Notes: a model not told the origin generated them from the sequence alone. Positions 44,043 through 53,228 are shown, counted from the stretch's first letter. The stretch is 64,000 bases of DNA from Pseudomonas bijieensis (GCF_013347965.1 NZ_CP048810.1:4277501-4341500); one strand, 5' to 3'. A program made the numbers and translations.

Positions 44043-44969
44043 TCAAGCGCTTTTGTGTTTGTAATATTCGTCGGAGCGAACCCATTTCCCCAGGTCTACT
44101 TTCCTCCAGTCGGGTGCGATTGCACTGGATAGTGCCCCTGAGCCCGTCCGTGATGTATCGATGGATCCTATGTCGGAAAACGAGACCGTGGTGCGCTGGC
44201 CTTTATAGACAGTGCTTCTCAGCACGAACGTCCCGTTCTTCTCATCAATGCTTTCCAATATGCCTTGTTCGGCCAGTGGATTACCGCCTCCGGTGGTTTT
44301 CACGCGCCAGACGAGCAGATACCGATCGAGTGATTGCTTGAGTTGGGCCGCCACTCGAGCACGGGTGACATGCTCATTGACATAAGCAGCACACGCTACC
44401 CTCACAGGGCTGGTGATATTTCTGATCTGCCGCTCCCTGTCATAGTATTCCGCATAAGGGTCTGCACTAGGCCCTTCGCAGGCATAGATAACGTTTTGGC
44501 TTGCGAGGTGATGGTCGATGTCGGCGGAGGCCATTTCGGCGGCGGCAGCATCGGCAATGGCGTCGATGCCGTTCTTACCGGGGGCAGCCTTGGCTGCGTC
44601 ATCGGTTACGGACTTGATGGCGTCGTTGATGAGGTTGTTGTCCGCAACTTGGGCCTCGCGGTGGGCGGTACAGGCTGCCTCGTAAGTGATGTAGGCCGCT
44701 TCAAGAATTTTGTCATCTGCGCTCGCTTTAGCGGCCTCGAGTGCCTTGAGGGCTTTGTCGTAGGCGACTATCGGCGCCCCCCGCTCGAGAGCGACAGTAA
44801 ACACCCCCCAGACCAGTGCATATACCTGGGCATCCCGCAGCGCCCGCACCACATCAGGGTCAGTAGCAGCGTCCTTTTTTTCTGTGATGGTAGCGAGGCG
44901 ATTTTTTACTGCGTCGTAGGTTTTGCAGCCGCGAATACTTGAGAGCAACGCGTCCAGTTCTGTAGCCAT
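44043..44969 (-). CDS. Hypothetical protein, Ala/Asp-rich helical, unknown
   Basis: A 308-residue soluble protein that I do not recognise. The N-terminal half is a series of Ala/Lys/Asp-rich helices ('YDKALKALEAAKASADDKIL'). The C-terminal half looks beta-rich ('YLLVWRVKTTGGGNPLAEQG', 'TFVLRSTVYKGQRTTVSFSD'). There is no signal peptide or membrane segment. The ATG at 44969 follows GGAGTCCG. Neighbours on both sides are unknown genes on the same strand separated by REP sequence, and the composition is less GC-rich than in the T6SS operon, so horizontal acquisition is likely. Effector-like or housekeeping roles cannot be told apart here. Confidence 0.65.
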   Translation of the reverse strand: MATELDALLSSIRGCKTYDAVKNRLATITEKKDAATDPDVVRALRDAQVYALVWGVFTVALERGAPIVAYDKALKALEAAKASADDKILEAAYITYEAACTAHREAQVADNNLINDAIKSVTDDAAKAAPGKNGIDAIADAAAAEMASADIDHHLASQNVIYACEGPSADPYAEYYDRERQIRNITSPVRVACAAYVNEHVTRARVAAQLKQSLDRYLLVWRVKTTGGGNPLAEQGILESIDEKNGTFVLRSTVYKGQRTTVSFSDIGSIDTSRTGSGALSSAIAPDWRKVDLGKWVRSDEYYKHKSA

Positions 44970-45274
44970 AAACGGACTCCTTGTCCGATCAAAGTGGAAA
45001 GGCGCTGGCACTTCTGTTTGCCAGCCTCCCCATGTATAGGCCACCTTTCGAGAGGCTGCTACTGCCCGTTTGTTTTTTTCTTACAATGACTTACAGGTGA
45101 TTGGCCGGTAGATCCGGGAGTGGAGTTCGAAAGCGACACAGTGAACAGCCTAGGTTCTGCCACCGTCCGCGCGACACGGGGGATCTACGAGGTAGATGTC
45201 TTCTCCCAGACAAACGCTGAGATGTGTTGCGCAGAGGTTTACGAATAAACGAGGCATTCGTAATGCCCAGGATT

Positions 45275-45302
45275 CGTGGCGAGGGAGCTTGCTCCCGCTC
45301 GG
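45275..45302. repeat. REP arm
   Basis: CGTGGCGAGGGAGCTTGCTC continuing CCGCTCGG is a single REP arm of the same type as the complete pair at 59162-59254. Confidence 0.7.
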
Positions 45303-45391
45303 CTCTGTAGAAGCTGGCGCAGCCTGCGATCTTTTGATATTTCGCTTAGATTCAAGCGTCTGGGGGAAGATCGCAGTCTCGTTGCACTCGG

Positions 45392-45424
45392 CAGCTCCTA
45401 CACAGCTCCTACACAGCTCCTACA
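45392..45424. repeat. Three tandem 11-bp repeats
   Basis: The unit CAGCTCCTACA occurs three times head to tail without mismatch. It looks like local slippage in a Pseudomonas intergenic repeat and has no evident function. Confidence 0.8.
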
Positions 45425-45449
45425 CCGCTTTACGGACGCCTCCTAGTGG

Positions 45450-45479
45450 CTAGCGAGGGTCGACATCCCGCGCTCGATC
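45450..45479 (-). pseudogene. C-terminal remnant of a DUF6124-like gene
   Basis: On the minus strand these bases encode DRARDVDPR and a TAG stop, closely resembling the DNA and protein end of the intact DUF6124 gene at 43300 (LDNVDPR). The upstream part of the frame is replaced by the 3' end of the lipoprotein gene in another frame. This looks like a recombination scar; the match is short, so confidence is limited. Confidence 0.4.
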
Positions 45480-46677
45480 AACGCAGAGGCCGGGATAGGC
45501 TGTAGATCCCTGGGGCTTTCCCAAGTTCTTCAAGCGCTTTCTGAAGGTCATCAACCTTCTGAGTTGCTTCTTCTTTTCTTACCTCGCTGGCTCCGCTTCG
45601 CAAAATGGACTGCTCTTTTTCCAGCTGGGATATTTTGACTTTCATCAAGGCATTCCGAGCGTCAGCTTGGGTATCCATTTCCTTAAGGCACCAAGCCGAG
45701 AATTTTGTTTGCTCAGCACTTGGGTTTGGTACCAAAAGAGCCGACATGCACAATTGCAGTTGGTCATCGGCAAGCACGACATTGTTAACAATCCCTTCGA
45801 CGGTTTTTGCTATCTGTTGTATGTGCGCATCAGACCGTTGGCTGCCCATGCCAGAGGTTTCTATTTTTACCTTTATCTCTCCATCTGCAATGACGCTTTT
45901 TGTTTCGGCTATTGCGCTGTCGATAACGGTTCTATCATCTTTCAGGTTTTTAATTTTTTCCGCCAAGCCCGATGCGGTTTGATCCATTTCCGACGTATCA
46001 GCTTTGGCATCGGCTTTTTTTGCATCACTGATTTTCTTGTCTACGGCCGTCTTCTCTGCTTCCAGCGCAGAAATTCTATCGCTGACCTTCTCTCTTTCGG
46101 CTCTTTGTTCAGAAAGTGATTTTGTCGCCTCAGCCCTCCCACTTGTCGTGAGAGCTATCGGAGGGGCTTTGACCGTTCCTGTTAGCTGCTCAATCGCCAG
46201 GAGGGCGACTGTGTTTTTTTGGAATCGCCTCATGTACAGGTCATATTGAGCGGAACTTATCGAGCCAGACATGTAGCTTTCACACAAGCGATAGCCAAAA
46301 TCGCGGAGCAACTGGATGCTTTGTGTGCGTATGCCGGTGAATGCCGCCCCATCCTGCATGGCGAAAGCCAATTCACCGCTTGCCTTACCTGGATACCCGC
46401 CTTTTGCCGCCAACTCATAAGCAAGGGAGGCCATTGCATCGGGGCTTGGTTCTGCACACACAACCGTCCCTTTCTTTATGTGCTCTTCCAAAACGTACTT
46501 TCCGGTCGGGTCGTATTTTTTGGTTATGGTCTCATTGGGGGCTACCAGTATGGCTCTCTGTCGGATATCGCTCATGGTGCTTTCCCCACTAGAGATATCA
46601 AATGTTCGATAGATACTGTTCAAGTTGGCGCATCCGGCGATAGACATAATGATGAAAGCTAATAAGGTTCCCTTCAT
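45478..46677 (-). CDS. Coiled-coil lipoprotein, unknown
   Basis: A 399-residue lipoprotein: signal MKGTLLAFIIMSIAGC with Cys16 as the acylation site. The middle (about 195-265) is a long coiled coil rich in Glu, Lys and Ala ('SLSEQRAEREKVSDRISALE', 'EKTAVDKKISDAKKADAKAD'), and a second coiled stretch lies near 340-385. I do not recognise the family. The ATG follows GGGAG with 9-base spacing. It is less GC-rich than the flanking T6SS genes. It lies upstream, in transcription sense, of the 308-residue unknown gene; whether they act together cannot be decided from the sequence. Confidence 0.7.
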   Translation of the reverse strand: MKGTLLAFIIMSIAGCANLNSIYRTFDISSGESTMSDIRQRAILVAPNETITKKYDPTGKYVLEEHIKKGTVVCAEPSPDAMASLAYELAAKGGYPGKASGELAFAMQDGAAFTGIRTQSIQLLRDFGYRLCESYMSGSISSAQYDLYMRRFQKNTVALLAIEQLTGTVKAPPIALTTSGRAEATKSLSEQRAEREKVSDRISALEAEKTAVDKKISDAKKADAKADTSEMDQTASGLAEKIKNLKDDRTVIDSAIAETKSVIADGEIKVKIETSGMGSQRSDAHIQQIAKTVEGIVNNVVLADDQLQLCMSALLVPNPSAEQTKFSAWCLKEMDTQADARNALMKVKISQLEKEQSILRSGASEVRKEEATQKVDDLQKALEELGKAPGIYSLSRPLR

Positions 46678-46993
46678 GGCGCATGGCTCCCTTTGCTCGG
46701 TGATGATGGCACTTTGGTATAGCTCATGGGATCGATGTCTGCGACCGAGCCGAGCAAAGAATTTTTGGGCGGGTCACCCAGACGTCTTTTTCTAACAAGC
46801 GGGGGCAAGCTCCCTCGCCACGGGGATTTGCGCATAACTTGCGTCTAGTCATGTGCTCGCAAGCGCCAGATCGAACGGCTTGTTCCCAACTTGATCCAGC
46901 CGCCAGGGTTTTCTTGAGCACCGCCGAATTCAGGCCCTGATTATTTTTGTGCGCGGCAAGAAGAAGCGTCAGGCGCACACATGCATCAAGTTT
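46678..46993. other. Intergenic stretch with REP arm
   Basis: 316 bases between the leftward immunity candidate and the lipoprotein gene, containing a REP arm at 46798-46823. No gene is supported. Confidence 0.5.
46798..46823. repeat. REP arm
   Basis: AGCGGGGGCAAGCTCCCTCG continuing CCACGG is one mismatch from the right-hand arm of the REPIN at 59229-59254. Confidence 0.7.
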
Positions 46994-48004
46994 CTAATGG
47001 CTGTACAAGATGTTGTAGAACGAGGCTTGCTCATCCTTGATCAAGGAAAGATCGTGCCCCGTGGGAATTTTTTCGAACAACGCTTTGCTGACCGCCATCC
47101 GACGCAGGATGATCACCTCCAGCAATTGGCCGAACAACGCTTCATCACGGACGTGCTTTTTCAATTTTAGAATTTCGCGAGGCTTGTCTTTCAGGATGTG
47201 AAAGGCGTAATTCATCACAACCATATTGGAGACGAACAGGTTTGCCGTTGACTGAAGCGGATTGACCGCATCGATCAACGCATCAAATATTTTTTTGGGG
47301 GCCTGAGCATACGCAAGCAGAAAGGCGTCAGGGTACATAAGCTCGCTGTGGCGATCATTGATCGCGAAGCGGTAATGGGTATCGTCGGGCTCGGTGAGTA
47401 ATCTGACTGTGCTTGTTTGAAACGTTTTCAACGTGCTGAGCAGTTCATGCTCTTTCCTGCTGTCGGCCTTGATCGCTTTGTAAACCAGATCAATCACATC
47501 CAGAAAAGCCACAGTCCCCAGCCCATCGGTCGCCATCATCAACTGATTGCCCTCGATGCTGAACCGACGATACGCCTCGTCATCAATGCTCAATTCGAAA
47601 AGGAGGAACCTGAGCATGTAGTTCCGAAGGCGCGCATCCGCATCCAGGGCGCTGTTCTTCAAACTGATCAGCTGGATCAGGTAGAAGAAAATGAAGTATT
47701 CCTTGTTGGTTCGTTGACGGTTGTCGATTTCAAGCAGGTAGCCAAAGCGCGACAGGACCAGGAGGAGGGCGTAGCAGTCTGGCTCTGTGAAACCGTTCTT
47801 CAACATGGCTTTTTCAAAGGCACTGACGGAAAACAAATCATGCCAACGGCTAACGCTGAAGGGGGAGCCATTGTGTTTTTTCGCGACGACGGTCAGCAGC
47901 GAAGGCTCGTCTTCTTCGTAAAAAACAGCACCCAACGCCTTCGGATACGGCCGGGCGTTCAGGAAATTTTCAAGCTTGTATGAGAGAAGATCGAATATGT
48001 CCAT
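46994..48004 (-). CDS. Candidate immunity protein for the Rhs toxin
   Basis: A 336-residue, apparently cytosolic, alpha-helical protein (Leu/Phe/Tyr-rich helices, no signal peptide). I do not recognise the family. Its ATG lies six bases after the stop of the Rhs effector gene, the usual position of a cognate immunity gene. It is long for an immunity protein but within the known range. A cytosolic location would fit a toxin that acts on a cytosolic target. The role is inferred from position alone. Confidence 0.6.
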   Translation of the reverse strand: MDIFDLLSYKLENFLNARPYPKALGAVFYEEDEPSLLTVVAKKHNGSPFSVSRWHDLFSVSAFEKAMLKNGFTEPDCYALLLVLSRFGYLLEIDNRQRTNKEYFIFFYLIQLISLKNSALDADARLRNYMLRFLLFELSIDDEAYRRFSIEGNQLMMATDGLGTVAFLDVIDLVYKAIKADSRKEHELLSTLKTFQTSTVRLLTEPDDTHYRFAINDRHSELMYPDAFLLAYAQAPKKIFDALIDAVNPLQSTANLFVSNMVVMNYAFHILKDKPREILKLKKHVRDEALFGQLLEVIILRRMAVSKALFEKIPTGHDLSLIKDEQASFYNILYSH

Positions 48005-48010
48005 CTGGCT

Positions 48011-51000
48011 TTATCCGCAGGTCTTCCATTTTCCGTTCGGGCCTTTCTTCTCGACACGAAATGACGTAATGGTTTTATTGAATTTATCCAATAATCGGAA
48101 ACCGATGCCTCTGGCCTTGGGCTCATTCGTCTTGGACAGCACGCCATCTTTCAGGCCCGTCTCTTTATAGTCAACGGTAGAGATGTCCTTGTGGTTATTG
48201 AGCATGCTGACCCCTTCGTTATTGACGGTGGCCACTACCCGATACTTTTCATTGCCTGGGTTGAATCCAGGGTTACTGTCCTGGTTGACCCAGACCGCTT
48301 TCTCTCCTCGGATATTCGGAACCAAGCCGCCTTTGCCTCCGTTGGCGGCCTTGGACGAGACGGTTTCGCTCTCGCCCATGTACCGGATAATCTCATTCTC
48401 TTTAAGCCCCAGCGGGTCGATCCAGGTAAATGGATTCGGTGCGTAGCGATAAAGATTCAGGCTTGCGGCCAGGCCCAAGGGGTCGGGCGTGGTAAAGCGG
48501 CCTATGTCGGGATCATAGAAGCGGAAGGTGTTGTAGTGCAGGCCTGTTTCCCGGTCCAGGTATTGCCCCTGAAAACGCAGGTTCTGTTCTTCGATGTAGT
48601 ACGGCTCACGGACTTCAGCAGTGGTATTGCCCCATACCTGGTAGTGAGCGTGCCATAGCGGATGGCCGTCACTTTCCGTCAAGGCCTGTGGCTGACCATT
48701 GGGGTCGTTGTGGTAATAGCGGATGCGTTGATGTTCACCGATGCCGTCGACCCGGGCCAAGGGCTCGTGACTGTCGCCAATGTAGAGGTACAGGCTGGTC
48801 AGGCTATTTTTTTGTTCCTTGAGTAATTGCAGGCCATCCCAGTCGAAACGCGTGCGGGCGATGAGACGCCCTTTGTCGTCATGTTCGGTTTTCTCGATTC
48901 TTCGGCCCAACGGGTCGTAGCGCATCCTGACGACGTTTTCACCGTCGGATTTCTGGGTTCGAACTTCAACCAGCCGGTGATCCGAGTCGTAACTGAAGCG
49001 CTGCAGGCCATGTCGCCCACTGCGCTTTTCAATCATTCGGCCAAAACCATCGTAGCGATAGTGCTTATCCTGATAGCGCTTGAGTTGGTTGTGCGTAACC
49101 TGCCCACCTGTACCAGGTGAACTGTCGAGGAGATTGGCGGCGGCATCGAAGGAAAATGTTTCATTCTGGCCTTGTCGAGTGCCCTGGCTTGCCAGGATGC
49201 GGCCGGTCACATCGTAGTGCAGCAATTGGCGTTGTTGACCTTTTGGCTGCCGTTCAAGGCGCGCCACAAGGTGGTCGCCAGGATCAAACTCAAAATGGGT
49301 TTGATCTGCGGCAGGCAACAACGACGGCTGGCTGGTATGCCGGCGTTGGCGGCTGCGTAAGCGCCCGCTACGGTCATATTCACTCCGTGTGCTGATTTGG
49401 CCTTGGGTGCGCAGCACCTCTCGATGCAGCCGGTCGCGTTCGAAGTCGCTGATGACGTGGCCGTCGAGGTTGATTTGGTGCAGATGACCACTGCCGTAGT
49501 ACAGGCGGTTGACCCAACGGCCGTCGGGTAGGTGGGTCTGGATCAGGTTGCCGAGTTCGTCGTAGTGATGCTTCAGAACGCCCGCTGAACTCTGCTCCTC
49601 AATCAGATAACCCAGCGTGTCATAAGCAAAGCCCAGTCGTTGTTCGTTGCCGTCGTTATCGATGACGGTGGCTTCGATTAACTGATTCAACGGGCTATAG
49701 CTATACCGGGACTGTCCATCAGGTGTGATTCGGGTGGTCAGCCGGCCAATGGCATCACGTTCGAGATGATGAACAATGGTCCTTTCACTGGGCTGATGAT
49801 CACCTCGCGGCGCTGCGATGGTTTCGACTCGTTTTACGTTGTTGAGGACGTCGTACGTGTAGTCTTTGGCGCTGCCATCAAGGTTGCGCTGTTCGGTCAA
49901 CCTATCCCCAGCATCCCAGGCAAACCGGTAGCTCTCGCCATTCTCATTGGTCAGCGCTTGCAGCCGGCCGAAGCTGTCGTAGGCGAACTGCACCTGCCGG
50001 CCCTGGGCATCGGTGCGCTGGCGGACCTGGCCGCGGCGGTTGTGTTGGTAGAGCGTGGTGTGCCCGGCCGGGTCGGTGTAGCCAGTGAGTTGGCCGGCGG
50101 TGTCGCGCTGGTAGTGCTCGGTACGGCCGTCCGGCAGTTGGCTGCTGAGCAAGCGACCCTGGGCGTCGTAGCTGAACTGGGTGCGTTCGCCGAGGGCGTC
50201 GGTGATGGTTTGCAGATAACCGCGCGCGTCGTAGCTGAAGCGGGTCGGGTAACCCGAGCAATCGACGTGTTCCACTAATTGGCCGAACGGGTTCCAGCGC
50301 AGCTTCTTGCTCTTGCCAGTGGCGTCGATGATTTCCACGACCTGACCGTGGGTGTCGTAGCGGTAGCGGGTGACATGCCCCAGCGGATCGGTTTCGGCGA
50401 TGCAGTTGCCGCGCTGATCGTAGCGGTACTTCCAGCTATTGCCGGCGGCGTCGGTGTCCACCAGCGGCAGGGCCCAGTGTTCGAGCCAGAGGGTGGATTC
50501 GCTGCGGCCCAACGGGTCGGTTTCGCTGATGAGGTTGCCGGCTTCGTCGTAGCTGAATTGGAACTGGCCGCCCTGTGGATCGGTGGCGCTGAGCAACTGG
50601 CGCTCATCGTTCCATTCGAACAACCAGGTCTGGCCGAGGTTGTCGCTGAATTGGGTGATCTGGTGCTGGCTGTTCCAGTGCCGGATGCTGACCCGTTGCA
50701 GGCTGTCGCTGATGCGGGTGATGCCGGCCTTGAGGTCATAGTCGAACTGGTAGGCGTCGCCTTCGTCAGTCCAGTGCCGCACCACGCGCCATTCCTGGTC
50801 TTCGATCAGCGCCCATTCGTAGAAGCAGCGCAGGCCGGTGGGCAACTGATGCTCGACCATCCGCTGCCCGGCGTCATAACCGAAGCGTCGTTGCACCTGG
50901 CCGGTGGCGTCGCGTACTTCGGTAAGGCTGTTCGCCGCGTCGTAGGCGTAGCTGACCAGTACTTCCCGGGATTGGTCGGGGTAAAGGCGTTCGATCTGGG

Positions 51001-52408
51001 TGACGCGCTCGCCTTCGCGGACCAGCTCGACGTGCACCAGGTCGAAGGTGTCGCGCAGCCGCACCAGGTGGCCGGCGTCGTCGTAGTCGAGGTGGATGCG
51101 GTTGTCGTTGCGGTCACCCAGTTGGCTCAGGCGCAGGTGCGAAGGGTTGGCTGGCGAGGGTTCGAACAAGCGGTACAGGCCGTCTTCGCTTTCGATCAGC
51201 AATTGCCCGTTCACATGGCGGCGCACGGCCAGGCCTTCGCCGGCGCTGAACACCGCGCCGCCCAACGGGATGGAGCCCATGTCGATAGGGCGGCCCTGTT
51301 CGTCGGTGTAGATCAGGGTTTCGCCGCCGTCGGGGTGGGGCAGGATGTCCACCTGGACTTCGTAGGCGACGCTCCAGCCGGCGCCGAACAGGCTGTCGCG
51401 GCGCTCGTCGCGGCTGTTGTAGACGCGCTGCCAGTCAATCGGCAGGATGCCGGGCAAGACGAAATCCAGGTCTTCGTCACCGCCCAGTACCTTGGCGCCC
51501 GTGGCGGCATGCACCGGGTTCGACGAACCCATGGCAGCGTTGGCGGCTGCGTTCGCCGCGCTGCTGGCGGCCATGGACACCGCGCCGCCCACCAGCATGC
51601 ACGGCAGTTTGCTGAAGAACTTGCCCTTGCCACCCTTGAGCATCAGCAGCGCCGTGACCGCCAGGCCCACGCCCGGGGTCTTGCCGCTGCGGATCTCGCG
51701 CACCACCACCGAACCGCCGCCAATGGTCACGTTGGGCGAAATCAACCCGGAGGACACCACCGTCGCGTCGCAAGTGCTGCGGTCGCCGCTGCGCACGGCG
51801 GGCTGGCCGTTGATGGTGACTTTGTCTGAGCCTTCGGCCATGAACTGCGGTGGCATGGGTGGGTGCTTGGTGCAGATCACTAGATCTTCCGGCCGGGTCT
51901 CCGTACCGGGGGCGGGCGAGGCGACAGTGGGGCGCCACATCTGCGAAAAGAAATTCCCGGCCATGTCCAGGTAGCTAGGCTCTTCTTCCGGCTCGGGCAT
52001 TTCCAGTTCGGTGCCGGCCGGCGCGACATGGGAAACAACCGCTCCAGCGGCGCGGGCCGAGGGGATGTTGTTGGTAAAGGTGTCCTTGGAGCCGGTGAGG
52101 ATGTTGGCCTGCACCGTGGGCGGAAAGAGGGCGTTGCCGATGCCCTCGCATAAATTGCTCAGGCCTTTGTCGGCCCCGGTCTTGCTCATGGCCAGGCCGA
52201 CGACGGTGCCCACCACCAGGCCCAGGACGAAGCAGCCCAGGCCGCCGGTGACGACGGTGATGCCCGTGGCCGCGACCACGGCGGCGGTCGCCAGGGCGGT
52301 GATCGCGATGTTGGCCGCCACCTCCAATACGCCGCCAAGAATGTCGGCCATCATCGAGGTGTGGTTCAGTGCATCGCCCAGGCGGGCGGCCCAGAGCGCG
52401 TCAGACAT
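48011..52408 (-). CDS. prePAAR-PAAR-Rhs T6SS effector with variable C-terminal toxin
   Basis: A 1465-residue polymorphic toxin. The N-terminus has a prePAAR motif (AARLGDALNH, matching AARxxDxxxH, residues 7-16), one hydrophobic block (about 28-75), and a PAAR domain (about 175-245, 'VICTKHPPMP', 'TINGQPAVRSGD'). About 1000 residues of YD repeats follow to form the Rhs shell. The core ends with DPLGL, 18 residues, then DPLGL: the DPxG-x18-DPxG self-cleavage motif. The 130 residues after it are the toxin, starting KENEIIRYMGESETVSS and ending in GKWKTCG. I cannot assign its activity; 'RYMGESE' is weakly reminiscent of some ADP-ribosyltransferase-type Rhs tips. An Eag chaperone gene lies upstream and an immunity candidate downstream. 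Confidence 0.92.
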   Translation of the reverse strand: MSDALWAARLGDALNHTSMMADILGGVLEVAANIAITALATAAVVAATGITVVTGGLGCFVLGLVVGTVVGLAMSKTGADKGLSNLCEGIGNALFPPTVQANILTGSKDTFTNNIPSARAAGAVVSHVAPAGTELEMPEPEEEPSYLDMAGNFFSQMWRPTVASPAPGTETRPEDLVICTKHPPMPPQFMAEGSDKVTINGQPAVRSGDRSTCDATVVSSGLISPNVTIGGGSVVVREIRSGKTPGVGLAVTALLMLKGGKGKFFSKLPCMLVGGAVSMAASSAANAAANAAMGSSNPVHAATGAKVLGGDEDLDFVLPGILPIDWQRVYNSRDERRDSLFGAGWSVAYEVQVDILPHPDGGETLIYTDEQGRPIDMGSIPLGGAVFSAGEGLAVRRHVNGQLLIESEDGLYRLFEPSPANPSHLRLSQLGDRNDNRIHLDYDDAGHLVRLRDTFDLVHVELVREGERVTQIERLYPDQSREVLVSYAYDAANSLTEVRDATGQVQRRFGYDAGQRMVEHQLPTGLRCFYEWALIEDQEWRVVRHWTDEGDAYQFDYDLKAGITRISDSLQRVSIRHWNSQHQITQFSDNLGQTWLFEWNDERQLLSATDPQGGQFQFSYDEAGNLISETDPLGRSESTLWLEHWALPLVDTDAAGNSWKYRYDQRGNCIAETDPLGHVTRYRYDTHGQVVEIIDATGKSKKLRWNPFGQLVEHVDCSGYPTRFSYDARGYLQTITDALGERTQFSYDAQGRLLSSQLPDGRTEHYQRDTAGQLTGYTDPAGHTTLYQHNRRGQVRQRTDAQGRQVQFAYDSFGRLQALTNENGESYRFAWDAGDRLTEQRNLDGSAKDYTYDVLNNVKRVETIAAPRGDHQPSERTIVHHLERDAIGRLTTRITPDGQSRYSYSPLNQLIEATVIDNDGNEQRLGFAYDTLGYLIEEQSSAGVLKHHYDELGNLIQTHLPDGRWVNRLYYGSGHLHQINLDGHVISDFERDRLHREVLRTQGQISTRSEYDRSGRLRSRQRRHTSQPSLLPAADQTHFEFDPGDHLVARLERQPKGQQRQLLHYDVTGRILASQGTRQGQNETFSFDAAANLLDSSPGTGGQVTHNQLKRYQDKHYRYDGFGRMIEKRSGRHGLQRFSYDSDHRLVEVRTQKSDGENVVRMRYDPLGRRIEKTEHDDKGRLIARTRFDWDGLQLLKEQKNSLTSLYLYIGDSHEPLARVDGIGEHQRIRYYHNDPNGQPQALTESDGHPLWHAHYQVWGNTTAEVREPYYIEEQNLRFQGQYLDRETGLHYNTFRFYDPDIGRFTTPDPLGLAASLNLYRYAPNPFTWIDPLGLKENEIIRYMGESETVSSKAANGGKGGLVPNIRGEKAVWVNQDSNPGFNPGNEKYRVVATVNNEGVSMLNNHKDISTVDYKETGLKDGVLSKTNEPKARGIGFRLLDKFNKTITSFRVEKKGPNGKWKTCG

Positions 52409-52540
52409 GCAGGGTGCTCAGGTGGTTGATGACCGTGTGTTCAAGCAATTTGATGCCTTCCATTGCGCCTGTTGTCCTTGTGGGTTACGGCATGCTCGTT
52501 AATGCCATTTTCAGGCGCTTGATCCGCTTCGGTTTGTCCC

Positions 52541-52630
52541 TGTGGGAGCGAGCCTGCTCGCGATGACGTCTGACCAGTCAACATCACTAGCGTCTGACCC
52601 ACCGCTATCGCGAGCAGGCTCGCTCCCACA
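52541..52630. repeat. REPIN (90 bp), copy 1
   Basis: Two 24-bp arms, perfect inverted copies (TGTGGGAGCGAGCCTGCTCG plus four bases), flank a 42-base spacer containing CAGTCAACAT. It lies between the eag and rhs genes. Confidence 0.9.
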
Positions 52631-52674
52631 TTTGATCGATGATGCCTTCCACTTCCTTGACGCCACCAAACCCC

Positions 52675-52764
52675 TGTGGGAGCGAGCCTGCTCGCGATGG
52701 GGCCCTTTCAGTCAACCTCATCAGTGCCTGACCCACCGCTATCGCGAGCAGGCTCGCTCGCACA
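52675..52764. repeat. REPIN (90 bp), copy 2
   Basis: Same arms and same 90-bp length as copy 1, 44 bases downstream of it, with one mismatch in the right arm. The spacer shares CAGTCAAC and TGACCCACCGCT with copy 1, so the two are probably a tandem duplication. Confidence 0.9.
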
Positions 52765-52775
52765 GGGATGGGGTG

Positions 52776-53210
52776 TCAGGCCGGAGTGTCGAACACCAGC
52801 GACCCCTTGATCGTCGCCCAATGCGCCGCTTCGGCATCGCCCAGTTTCTCGGCTTTCACATAACTCAGGGCAAGCATCTTGCGAGTGCCGGGCAGTACCA
52901 GCGCGAGCTGATATTGGAAAACCTTTTCGTTGCCCTTGTTGAACTGGCTGCGCAATTCGATGGCTTCGACTTCCTGGTTGGCACCCACGCGTACGGTCGC
53001 GCCCGGTTGGCAGCGCAGTTGCTGGACCTGTTTTTCCAGGCGCTTGAGCTGGTCGTCGAGGTTGCTTTGCAGGGTTTCGCCCTCGGCCAGCAGGCTGCGG
53101 CTGACAATCAAGGAGGTGCCCAGCTCAGGGAACTTGAGAATGTTGATCGTCGCGTCCAGCAACTCGCTTGGCGGCAGCTGGAGCTGGAATTCATTGAGAC
53201 GGTAAGTCAT
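52776..53210 (-). CDS. Eag chaperone (DUF1795/DcrB-like), Rhs-associated
   Basis: A 144-residue cytosolic DUF1795 protein starting MTYRLNEFQLQLPPSELLDA. Eag chaperones bind the prePAAR motif and N-terminal membrane segments of T6SS effectors and hold them soluble until loaded on VgrG. The gene is located after vgrG and before the rhs effector, which has exactly those N-terminal features. About 370 bases with two REPINs separate it from rhs, an unusually wide gap for a coupled pair. Confidence 0.88.
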   Translation of the reverse strand: MTYRLNEFQLQLPPSELLDATINILKFPELGTSLIVSRSLLAEGETLQSNLDDQLKRLEKQVQQLRCQPGATVRVGANQEVEAIELRSQFNKGNEKVFQYQLALVLPGTRKMLALSYVKAEKLGDAEAAHWATIKGSLVFDTPA

Positions 53211-53228
53211 GGCGCATAAATCTCGAAG

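Larger units (their letters stand above)
44970..45477. other. Intergenic repeat-bearing stretch
   Basis: 508 bases without an intact gene. It holds a REP arm at 45275-45302, a GATCGCAG-flanked segment with three 11-bp tandem units at 45392-45424, and the tail of a DUF6124-like frame at 45450-45479. The leftmost part should contain the promoter of the leftward unknown gene. Confidence 0.55.

Noticed and set aside
45392..45424. Three 11-bp repeats as iterons of a replication origin
   Set aside because: Only three short units, no replication gene and no DnaA boxes nearby; slippage in an intergenic repeat explains them.
50279..51829. A 516-codon plus-strand open frame opposite rhs
   Set aside because: It is antisense to the Rhs YD-repeat coding sequence, has repetitive Ala/Val/Gly composition from codon mirroring and no ribosome binding site.
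52541..52764. Regularly spaced palindromes as a CRISPR array
   Set aside because: The units are inverted REP pairs (REPINs), only two copies are adjacent, spacers are related to each other, and no cas gene is present.
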